A stretch of 41,176 nucleotides of DNA from contig CAKPIH010000005.1 in NCBI GenBank assembly GCA_934162325.1, forward strand, positions 1 to 41,176, in the 5' to 3' direction. Position numbers and translations under genes: made by a program. The notes beneath the pieces were generated by a model. That model worked only from the letters and a program-made list of their open reading frames with translations. It was not told the origin of the DNA and made no database searches. The stretch comes from an uncultured Bacilli bacterium (GTDB taxonomy: Bacteria; Bacillota_I; Bacilli_A; RF39; UBA660). Position 1 is the first letter of the stretch. Every line of letters begins with the position of its first letter. Shown in pieces: positions 32,404 through 39,615 of this stretch.

Positions 32404-32437
32404 CGCCCTAAGCCTAAGGTCTTAGGGCGTTATTTTT
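32404..32437 (+). terminator. gmk terminator built from an inverted copy of hairpin 2
   Basis: Arms CGCCCTAAG and CTTAGGGCG with an 8-nt loop, then TTATTTTT. Read on the minus strand the loop is ACCTTAGG and the closing pairs are AAG/CTT, the same 9-bp/8-nt architecture and loop as hairpin 2 of the element at 23177. The GC-rich stem stands out from the AT-rich surroundings. Confidence 0.75.
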
Positions 32438-32502
32438 AGCTTGTAATCTAAAAATAATATTTAATGTTATATTATAATAATATCTTACATATAGAAAATA
32501 TT

Positions 32503-32588
32503 AAAGTAGAGCCAAATTGGTTCTACTTTCTTTCTGAAGACTTATGGCTTCAGAAACAACGAACAACGAAGTGTGAGATGCCTAAATA
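32503..32588 (+). repeat. Intergenic two-hairpin element, copy B (upstream of the HD-valS operon)
   Basis: Hairpin 1: arms AAAGTAGAGCC and GGTTCTACTTT (one G-U pair), 5-nt loop. Hairpin 2: 9-bp arms TTTCTGAAG and CTTCAGAAA around loop ACTTATGG. Tail: GAACAACGAAGTGTGA then CTAAATAAA. Against copy A two stem pairs change on both sides (T-A to C-G and A-T to G-C). The surrounding gap 32370-32656 also holds the gmk terminator, an AT-only stretch and the promoter at 32604. Confidence 0.65.
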
Positions 32589-32603
32589 AATTAGATATTT
32601 TAC

Positions 32604-32632
32604 TTGAAAATTATGTGATTTTATTATATACT
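32604..32632 (+). promoter_or_regulatory. Promoter of the HD-valS operon
   Basis: TTGAAA and TATACT with a 17-bp spacer. The predicted start near 32639 leaves a leader of under 20 nt, so there is no room for a T-box on the valS transcript. Confidence 0.75.
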
Positions 32633-32656
32633 TATATTAACCAAAGGAGGTATTTT

Positions 32657-33415
32657 ATGAAAAGTAGTAGAATTATGAAAATATTTGAACAATATGTCAG
32701 AAAATATGATATGAATAATATAGATATTAAAGCTAGATATTTTCATTCACTGAAAGTTATGGAACTTGCAAGAGAACTAGCTACTGGTTTGGGTATTTTT
32801 TCTGAGGAAGAAGTAGCCGTCTGTGAACTTATTGGTCTATTTCATGAGATAGGTAACTTTTCTAAAACTCCTAATTATCAAATGGATGATGATATTAATG
32901 ATAGTTACAATAGAACTATCGATGTTTTATTTAATAAAAAGTTAATTAGAGAAATTAGTAAAGAAACTAAGTATGATACAGTTATTAAAATGGCTATCTT
33001 TGCTTATGATAAAAATGGATTTCCTACGGATATAGATGAAAAAGGTGGGCATATGTGTGCTATTATTAAGGATGCTCATAATTTAGATTCTTTTAGATTA
33101 TTTGTTAATTATCCATATGTAGATACAGTAATCAAAAGTTATCCTAGTAGTCTCGTGTATGATGACTTTAAAAGTTTTAAGACTATTAGTTCCAAAGTGA
33201 GTGATAATGCTAGTGATGAAGTATTAGTTACTTTATCAAAGATGTATTCATTTAATTATAAATATTCTTATTATTTATTAAAACAAAATGATTATGTTAA
33301 TAAAATATTTAATTCTTTAAATTTTGATAATAGTGAATTAGAGGGGTTCTTTAAACAACTTATGGTTGTTCTTAATAATTATATAGATAAAAGGATAGGT
33401 GTTGTAAATGCTTGA
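32657..33415 (+). CDS. HD-superfamily protein
   Basis: 252 residues. An HD-type metal phosphohydrolase fold is suggested by FHSLKVMELARELA (first His), LIGLFHEIGNF, where the usual HD pair is His-Glu, and KDAHNLDSFR with the C-terminal Asp. HD proteins hydrolyse nucleotides or phosphoesters; the substrate is unknown and the Asp-to-Glu change leaves activity uncertain. The ATG at 32657 follows AAAGGAGG; the longer open frame from 32573 runs across the promoter and repeat and is rejected. valS starts 8 bp inside its end, so the two are coupled. Confidence 0.75.
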   Translation: MKSSRIMKIFEQYVRKYDMNNIDIKARYFHSLKVMELARELATGLGIFSEEEVAVCELIGLFHEIGNFSKTPNYQMDDDINDSYNRTIDVLFNKKLIREISKETKYDTVIKMAIFAYDKNGFPTDIDEKGGHMCAIIKDAHNLDSFRLFVNYPYVDTVIKSYPSSLVYDDFKSFKTISSKVSDNASDEVLVTLSKMYSFNYKYSYYLLKQNDYVNKIFNSLNFDNSELEGFFKQLMVVLNNYIDKRIGVVNA

Positions 33416-35942
33416 TAAAAAATACGACCATTTGATGGTTGAGAAAGATAAATATGATAATTGGAAGAAAAAGGGGTATTTTAAATCAGGAGATTTAAGT
33501 AAGGAACCATACTGTATAGTTATTCCTCCTCCTAATGTAACAGGTAAATTACATTTAGGTCATGCTTGGGATACTTCAATTCAAGATATTATTATTAGAT
33601 ATAAGAGAATGCAAGGATTTGATGCTTTATGGCTTCCAGGTATGGATCATGCTGGTATTGCTACGCAGGCTAAAGTAGATAAAAAACTTAGAAGTGAAGG
33701 TATTAATCCTAGAAGTATGTCTCGTGAAGAGTGGCTTAAGGTTGCTTGGTCGTGGAAAGAAGAATATGCAGAAAACATTCATAGTCAGTGGGCTAAACTT
33801 GGTTTATCTCTTGATTATGATAAAGAAAGATTTACTTTAGATGATGGTTTATCTCATGCTGTTAGAAAGGTATTTGTTGATTTATATAACAAAGGTCTTA
33901 TCTATAGAGGTGAGAGAATTATTAATTGGGATCCTGCTGCTATGACTGCTCTAAGTAATGAAGAGGTTATTTATAAAGATGTTGAAGGGGCCTTCTACCA
34001 CATTAAATATATGATTGAGGGTACTGATGAGTATCTAGAGGTCGCTACGACTAGACCAGAGACTTTATTTGGTGATACGGCAGTTGCGGTTAATCCAGAG
34101 GATGATAGATATAAAAAATATATTGGTAAGAATGTTATGCTTCCAATAGTTAATAAACTTATTCCTATTATTGGTGATGAACACGCTGATATGGAATTTG
34201 GTACTGGTGTTGTTAAAATTACTCCTGCTCATGACCCTAATGACTTTGAAGTAGGTAATAGACATAATCTAGAGAGAATTGTCGTTATGAATCCGAATGG
34301 TACAATGAACGAGAATGCTGGTAAATATAATGGTATGGATAGATTTGAATGTAGAGATGCTGTTATTAAGGACTTAGATAGTGAAGGACTTCTTATTAAG
34401 ATTGAACCTATTAATCATAACGTTGGTTTTTCTGAGAGAAGTGATGTTATGGTTGAACCTTATCTTTCTAAACAATGGTTTGTTAAGATGAGACCACTAG
34501 CGGATAGAGTTCTTGAAAATCAAAAGGATAAAGATAAGAAAGTTAACTTTGTTCCTCCTAGATATGAAAAAACTATGAATCATTGGATGGAAATTACTTA
34601 TGATTGGTGTATCTCTAGACAATTATGGTGGGGTCACAGAATACCTGCTTGGTATAAAGGTGATGAAGTTTATGTTGGTATGGAAGAACCTCAAGGTGAT
34701 GGTTGGGTACAGGATAATGATGTACTTGATACTTGGTTTTCTTCAGCACTATGGCCTTTTAGTACTTTAGGATGGCCTGATAATACTGACTTACTTAAGA
34801 GATATTATCCTAATAATGTACTAGTTACTGGTTATGATATTATTCCTTTCTGGGTTAATAGAATGACTTTTCAAGGACTTGAGTTCTTAAATGAAAGACC
34901 TTTTAAAGATTGTTTAATTCATGGTCTTATTAGAGATAAAAAAGGTAGAAAGATGAGTAAGAGTCTAGGTAATGGTATTGACCCTATGGATGTTATTGAT
35001 ATGTATGGTGCTGACTCTTTAAGATTCTTCTTAACTACAAATACTGCTCCTGGTATGGATTTAAGATATGATGAAGAAAAAGTTAAATCAACTTGGAACT
35101 TTATTAATAAAATTTGGAATGCTTCAAGATTTGTTTTAATGAAACTAGAAGACTTTAAAGAGGAAGATTATACTCTTGATAATTTAAAAAAAGAAGATAA
35201 GTGGATTTTAAATAGATTAAATACTACGATTAAAAATGTTACTAAGAGTATGGATAAATATGATTTTCATATTGTTGGTAATACGCTATATGACTTTGTA
35301 TGGGGAGACTTCTGTGACAAGTATATTGAGTTATCTAAGTTCTATAATGATAATACTACGAAGAGTGTCCTTGTTAGAGTTCTTACGGATATTCTAAAGA
35401 TGCTTCATCCATTTATGCCTTATGTTACTGAAGAAATATATGGTATGATGCCTATTAAAGAAGCAGAATCTATTATGATTAGTAAGTATCCTGTATATAA
35501 TAAGAAAGAGGTATTTACCACTAATATCGATAATGTACTTGAATTTATTACAATGTTTAGAAATAAAAAGGCTGAACTTGGTAATATTGGAGAGTATAAG
35601 GTATATATTGATATTGATGATGAGACTTCTAAAGACATTATTATTAATATGCTAAAATTAGGTGATAAGATTTCTTTAGAAGATGGTAATGGTATAAAAA
35701 TAGAATATGCTGGTATGAAGGCTTCTATTATATATGATAATAGTAAGAGTTTAGAAGAAGAAAAAGAAAAACTTCTTAAAGAAAAAGAAAGTCTAGAAGC
35801 TTCAATTGCAAGAAGAAAAAAGCTTCTTAGTAATAGTAATTATGTTGAGAAGGCTCCTAAAGCAATTGTTGATAAAGATAGAGAAGCTCTTCTTAAAGAA
35901 AAAGAAATGTTAGATATTATTTTAAATAAAATTAATGGTTAG
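33408..35942 (+). CDS. valS: Valyl-tRNA synthetase
   Basis: Class I synthetase charging tRNA-Val, 844 residues. HIGH-type motif PPPNVTGKLHLGHAW (about 37-51), CP1 editing domain with TTRPETLFGDTAVAV, KMSKS loop GRKMSKSLGN, anticodon-binding helices and a C-terminal coiled coil (about 780-840) as in other ValRS. Second gene of the operon after the HD protein. Confidence 0.97.
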   Translation: MLDKKYDHLMVEKDKYDNWKKKGYFKSGDLSKEPYCIVIPPPNVTGKLHLGHAWDTSIQDIIIRYKRMQGFDALWLPGMDHAGIATQAKVDKKLRSEGINPRSMSREEWLKVAWSWKEEYAENIHSQWAKLGLSLDYDKERFTLDDGLSHAVRKVFVDLYNKGLIYRGERIINWDPAAMTALSNEEVIYKDVEGAFYHIKYMIEGTDEYLEVATTRPETLFGDTAVAVNPEDDRYKKYIGKNVMLPIVNKLIPIIGDEHADMEFGTGVVKITPAHDPNDFEVGNRHNLERIVVMNPNGTMNENAGKYNGMDRFECRDAVIKDLDSEGLLIKIEPINHNVGFSERSDVMVEPYLSKQWFVKMRPLADRVLENQKDKDKKVNFVPPRYEKTMNHWMEITYDWCISRQLWWGHRIPAWYKGDEVYVGMEEPQGDGWVQDNDVLDTWFSSALWPFSTLGWPDNTDLLKRYYPNNVLVTGYDIIPFWVNRMTFQGLEFLNERPFKDCLIHGLIRDKKGRKMSKSLGNGIDPMDVIDMYGADSLRFFLTTNTAPGMDLRYDEEKVKSTWNFINKIWNASRFVLMKLEDFKEEDYTLDNLKKEDKWILNRLNTTIKNVTKSMDKYDFHIVGNTLYDFVWGDFCDKYIELSKFYNDNTTKSVLVRVLTDILKMLHPFMPYVTEEIYGMMPIKEAESIMISKYPVYNKKEVFTTNIDNVLEFITMFRNKKAELGNIGEYKVYIDIDDETSKDIIINMLKLGDKISLEDGNGIKIEYAGMKASIIYDNSKSLEEEKEKLLKEKESLEASIARRKKLLSNSNYVEKAPKAIVDKDREALLKEKEMLDIILNKING

Positions 35943-35965
35943 TTTATAAAAAGGAGGTTATATTT

Positions 35966-36301
35966 ATGGCTAAGTATTGTGCAAATTGTGGAAAGGAATT
36001 AACTGATGAACAAGATATTTGTTTAAATTGTGGTGTTAGAGTTAAAAAGAGCACTTCTTCAAGTGATCCTAATGCTAAATCTAAACTTGCTGCTGGGTTA
36101 TTTGGTATTTTCTTAGGTGCCTTTGGTGTTCATAACTTTTACCTTGGTTTTACTGGTAAAGCAGTTGCTCAACTTTTAATTTCAGTATTATCTTGTGGTA
36201 TCTTAAGTCCAGTATCCGCTATATGGGGACTTATTGAAGGTATTATGATTCTTTCTAGTAATGACTATAAAGATGCTGATGGTAATACTTTAAGAGACTA
36301 A
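35966..36301 (+). CDS. Zinc-ribbon plus TM2 domain membrane protein
   Basis: 111 residues. Residues 1-28 form a zinc ribbon with paired cysteines (CANCG and CLNCG); residues 45-105 form a TM2 domain with two helices, the linking FGVHNFYLGFTGKAVAQL and a final WGLIEGIMIL. Function of TM2 proteins in bacteria is not established. Strong AAAGGAGG site. The next gene starts at its stop codon (TAATG). Confidence 0.85.
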   Translation: MAKYCANCGKELTDEQDICLNCGVRVKKSTSSSDPNAKSKLAAGLFGIFLGAFGVHNFYLGFTGKAVAQLLISVLSCGILSPVSAIWGLIEGIMILSSNDYKDADGNTLRD

Positions 36302-36672
36302 TGAAAAAAAGAATTATTAATTTAATTATTTTGCTTTCTGGTACTTTATTTATTTTTATAATAGTTACTGGGAAGTTTAATGTGGAATGTCTTTTTAAGA
36401 AGATGTTCCATATTTCTTGTCCTGGATGTGGTTTAACTAGGTCTTTTAGGTCTATTCTTAATTTAGATTTTATTAATGCTTTTAAATACAATATTCTTGG
36501 TATACCTTTATTTATTTTATGTGCTATTTATATTATTCTCTTAATTAGAGATGTTATAATAGGTAGTGATAAAGGTAATAAGTTAGTACTTTATATTTTT
36601 AGTAAATACTATATACTTATTATTTGTTTATTTATTATTTCTATGATTATTAATAATATTAATGGTATATAA
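36301..36672 (+). CDS. DUF2752 membrane protein
   Basis: 123 residues, three membrane helices. The diagnostic motif is CPGCGLTRSF (about 40-49) with a second cysteine pair partner at ECLFKK. TM2 and DUF2752 genes are often neighbours, and here they share a start/stop overlap. Role unknown. Confidence 0.85.
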   Translation: MKKRIINLIILLSGTLFIFIIVTGKFNVECLFKKMFHISCPGCGLTRSFRSILNLDFINAFKYNILGIPLFILCAIYIILLIRDVIIGSDKGNKLVLYIFSKYYILIICLFIISMIINNINGI

Positions 36673-36680
36673 TTATTTTT

Positions 36681-36708
36681 ACACTTCATACTAATTATGA
36701 GGTGTTTT
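36681..36708 (+). terminator. Terminator-like hairpin holding the DUF421 ribosome site
   Basis: Arms ACACTTCATA and TATGAGGTGT (10 bp, one G-U) then four Ts. The 3' arm includes GAGGTG, the ribosome site of the gene at 36712. Confidence 0.5.
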
Positions 36709-36711
36709 ATT

Positions 36712-37422
36712 ATGAGTGATTTTCTTAATATTTGTTTTAGAACGATACTAGTTCTTATTATTCTTTTCTTTATTACTAAGATGATGGGAAAGAAACAGAT
36801 ATCAGAACTTAATTTTTTTGACTATGTTGTTGGTATTACGATTGGTTCTATTGCCGCGGATATTTCTTTAGATATTGAAAAGGATATGATTGCAGGAATA
36901 GCAGCTCTATTTATATATGGATTTATATCTTATATAATTTCATTTGTGTCTATAAAAAGTATTTTGGCAAGAAGATTTTTTATTGGTGTACCCACAGTTC
37001 TTGTGGAAAAAGGTAAAATTATTGAATCTGGTTTAAAGAAATCTAAAATTGATGTTAATGATTTATTAATGGAGGCAAGAGAGAATGGTTATTTTAATTT
37101 AGATGAAATTGATTATGCCCTTATGGAAGTTAATGGTAATATTAGTTTTCTTCCTAAAGAAAATGATAAGCCTGTGACTAAGAAAGATATGAAAATTAAG
37201 TGTAGTAATGAAGGACTTACTGTAAATGGTATTATTGATGGAATGTATATGGTTAATAATATGACAGCAATTAATAAGGATAAAGAATGGTTAGATCATG
37301 AACTTAAAGTTAATGGTTATGATAATTATGATAATATTCTTTTAGCTACGATTGATAATAATTATAAAGTTACTATTTACGAAAAGAATGTAAAGCCAGA
37401 TAAAAATACTGTTTTGGAATAG
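36712..37422 (+). CDS. DUF421 (YetF/YdfR-like) membrane protein
   Basis: 236 residues with three N-terminal helices; FFDYVVGITIGSIAADISLD (about 38-57) is the family hallmark, followed by a cytoplasmic alpha/beta domain with the repeated VNGN/VNGI motifs. Relatives in Bacillus include spore-associated YetF, but the biochemical role is not known. The ATG at 36712 follows GAGGTG; 36697 is an upstream in-frame start without a site. Confidence 0.85.
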   Translation: MSDFLNICFRTILVLIILFFITKMMGKKQISELNFFDYVVGITIGSIAADISLDIEKDMIAGIAALFIYGFISYIISFVSIKSILARRFFIGVPTVLVEKGKIIESGLKKSKIDVNDLLMEARENGYFNLDEIDYALMEVNGNISFLPKENDKPVTKKDMKIKCSNEGLTVNGIIDGMYMVNNMTAINKDKEWLDHELKVNGYDNYDNILLATIDNNYKVTIYEKNVKPDKNTVLE

Positions 37423-37432
37423 TATTTTTTTT
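37405..37432 (+). terminator. Intrinsic terminator of the DUF421 gene
   Basis: Arms AATACT and AGTATT with a 10-nt loop and eight Ts; the stop codon is within the loop/arm. Confidence 0.65.
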
Positions 37433-37473
37433 ATAGTGATGATATAATGAAATTTGATATGGAAGTAGATAGT

Positions 37474-38847
37474 ATGAAGTTTAAAAAGACAATAATTATC
37501 TCTATAGTTATTTCAGTAATTTTACTTATATGTACTTTATTATTGCCTAATATTAATATTGATAAAGATACAATTGGTTATAATAGTAATGATACATATA
37601 ATATAAAAGCTTATAACGCTATAAGAGACATAAGTAAGTATATTAAAATAAGTGATAATATAGACAAAAAAGTACTTGGAAATTATCAAGTTACAGTAAA
37701 AGTTAGATATTTATTTTATAGATATAATAAAGTTTTTGATATTAAAGTTGTCGATAATGTAAAACCAGAAGTTGAATTAAAAGGAAATAACCCAAGTTAT
37801 GTTTGCCCTAATAAAAATTATGATGAAGAAGGATATACGGCTAGTGATAACTATGATGGTGATATTACTAATAAAGTAAATATAGAAAAAAATGGTAATT
37901 TTATTATTTATAGTGTTAAAGATAGTTCAGGTAATAAAAATGAAATTAGAAGAAGTATTATATTTGAAGATAAAGAAGAGCCTTCACTTACTTTAATAGG
38001 TGATGAGAATATTGTTATTTATAAAAATAGTAAATATATTGAAAAAGGGTATACGGCGAGTGACAAATGTGATGGTGATATTACTAATAAAGTTATAGTA
38101 ACAGGTACTGTTGATACTAATAAGGTTGGAACTTACACTATTAATTATAAAGTAGTAGATAATAGTGGTAATGAAACTTCAGTAGATAGAAAAGTTACAG
38201 TTAGAGAAAGACCTAATTATTATGGAAATGGTAATATTTATTTAACTTTTGATGATGGGCCTAGTTATTTAACAAAAGAAATTTTAGATATTTTAGATGA
38301 AGAAGATATTAAGGCTACTTTCTTTGTAACTAGTGGTGGTGAATATGTAAAGAGAGCCTACAATAGTGGACACACAATTGCTTTACATACTTCTAGTCAT
38401 AAATATAGTTATGTGTACTCTAGTGAAGAAAATTACTTTAATGATTTAAATACTGTTAGTGATAGTGTTTATAATTCTATTGGTATTAGATGTAAATTTA
38501 TTAGATTCCCTGGTGGTAGTTCTAATACTATAAGTAGAAATTATAATAATGGTATTATGTCTAGACTTGTTAATGCTGTTACTAATAAAGGATATGTATA
38601 TTTTGATTGGAATGTTGATTCTAATGATGCTGGTGGTGATGGTAATAACAGTAATAAAATATACAATAATGTTATAAATGGTTTATCTCATAATAAAACA
38701 AACATAGTACTTATGCATGATTCTGCTAATCACAGGAGTACTGTTAATGCTTTAAGAGACATTATTAGATATGGTAAAGATAATGGATATTCATTTAAAG
38801 CTATTACTAATGATACACCAGTAGTAAGACACGGAGTTAATAATTAA
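37474..38847 (+). CDS. Secreted/anchored polysaccharide deacetylase with two Ig-like (DUF5011) domains
   Basis: 457 residues. Signal anchor at 4-24; two repeats of the DUF5011 pattern (KPEVELKGN...GYTASDNYDGDITNKV and a second with GYTASDKCDGDITNKV), then a NodB deacetylase domain. Catalytic and metal residues are in YLTFDDGP, the HTSSH pair, RFPGGSS and LMHDS. It would remove acetyl groups from peptidoglycan GlcNAc or MurNAc, as PgdA/PdaA do. The ATG at 37474 follows GGAAG by 8 nt; an upstream ATG at 37447 is in frame but has no site. Confidence 0.9.
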   Translation: MKFKKTIIISIVISVILLICTLLLPNINIDKDTIGYNSNDTYNIKAYNAIRDISKYIKISDNIDKKVLGNYQVTVKVRYLFYRYNKVFDIKVVDNVKPEVELKGNNPSYVCPNKNYDEEGYTASDNYDGDITNKVNIEKNGNFIIYSVKDSSGNKNEIRRSIIFEDKEEPSLTLIGDENIVIYKNSKYIEKGYTASDKCDGDITNKVIVTGTVDTNKVGTYTINYKVVDNSGNETSVDRKVTVRERPNYYGNGNIYLTFDDGPSYLTKEILDILDEEDIKATFFVTSGGEYVKRAYNSGHTIALHTSSHKYSYVYSSEENYFNDLNTVSDSVYNSIGIRCKFIRFPGGSSNTISRNYNNGIMSRLVNAVTNKGYVYFDWNVDSNDAGGDGNNSNKIYNNVINGLSHNKTNIVLMHDSANHRSTVNALRDIIRYGKDNGYSFKAITNDTPVVRHGVNN

Positions 38848-38883
38848 ATAGTTGTAAGAAAAAAAATTTACAACTATTTTTTT
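38846..38883 (+). terminator. Intrinsic terminator of the deacetylase gene
   Basis: Arms AAATAGTTGTAA and TTACAACTATTT, 10-nt A-rich loop, T run. Confidence 0.85.
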
Positions 38884-38893
38884 AGTTATGTTG

Positions 38894-38921
38894 TTGTAAT
38901 TTTTGGTAATTTTGTTATAAT
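38894..38921 (+). promoter_or_regulatory. Promoter of the HdeD-like gene
   Basis: TTGTAA and TATAAT with a 16-bp spacer directly after the preceding terminator; very short leader. Confidence 0.5.
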
Positions 38922-38943
38922 ATTGTTAGAAAGGATGGTTAGT

Positions 38944-39507
38944 ATGATTAAGAAAATAAATGAGTACATTAATTTATCGATTATATTGTCAGTTTTATTT
39001 ATGATAGTGGGTATTTTGCTTATAGTATGGCCTAAAGCATCTCTTGATACTTTTGCTTATGTTATTGGTACTATTATGATTATCTATGGTATTTATAGTT
39101 TTATAGATAGTTTTAGTATTAATCCTGCTCTTTGTTTATTCCAAATGACAAATAGTATTTTATCATTTTTACTTGGTATTTGTGTATTCTTAAATCCTAG
39201 TATTTTTGAGAGTATCTTACCAATTGCTTTAGGTATTTTCTTTATTATAAGTGGTGCATTTAGTTCTAGAATATCATTTATTATTAAAGATATTGATAAT
39301 AGTTATATTCTATCTTTATTTACCTCTATATTAATGGTTATATGTGGTGTAGTATTAATTATTAATCCAGGAAATACTGCTCTTGTTATTACAACATTAA
39401 TTGGTATTATTCTTATTGTATACTCTGTAAGTGCCATAGTTGATATGTTTGTATTTAAATCTAGAGTAAAAGAAATAGATAAGTACTTTAGTAAATTACT
39501 TAAATAA
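38944..39507 (+). CDS. HdeD/DUF308-family membrane protein
   Basis: 187 residues, six membrane helices arranged as three similar hairpins with the family motif IGTIMIIYGIYSFIDSF (about 37-53) and a related VIGI...YSVSAIVDMF near the end. HdeD is linked to acid resistance in E. coli; function here is unknown. The ATG at 38944 follows AAAGGA by 9 nt and is preferred over TTG 38923 and ATG 38935. Confidence 0.8.
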   Translation: MIKKINEYINLSIILSVLFMIVGILLIVWPKASLDTFAYVIGTIMIIYGIYSFIDSFSINPALCLFQMTNSILSFLLGICVFLNPSIFESILPIALGIFFIISGAFSSRISFIIKDIDNSYILSLFTSILMVICGVVLIINPGNTALVITTLIGIILIVYSVSAIVDMFVFKSRVKEIDKYFSKLLK

Positions 39508-39533
39508 TCCTATTAACTTAGGGTTATTTTTTT
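39503..39533 (+). terminator. Intrinsic terminator of the HdeD-like gene
   Basis: Arms AATAATCCT and AGGGTTATT (one T-G pair) with an 8-nt loop and seven Ts. Confidence 0.75.
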
Positions 39534-39615
39534 GTAAAGTATTATGTAAAATATTATTATTTTCTTTATTGTTATTTTTAAATGTGATATATTTATACTA
39601 GAAGAGGTGATAACT

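Noticed and set aside
32382..32426. 14-codon ORF in the gmk terminator region
   Set aside because: It coincides with the terminator stem and has no ribosome site.
32503..32588. T-box riboswitch for valS
   Set aside because: The hairpins end before the operon promoter, and no T-box antiterminator sequence (GGTGG-ACC type) is present.
32573..32656. N-terminal extension of the HD protein
   Set aside because: The extension runs through the tail of repeat copy B and across the TTGAAA/TATACT promoter; the ATG at 32657 has AAAGGAGG upstream.
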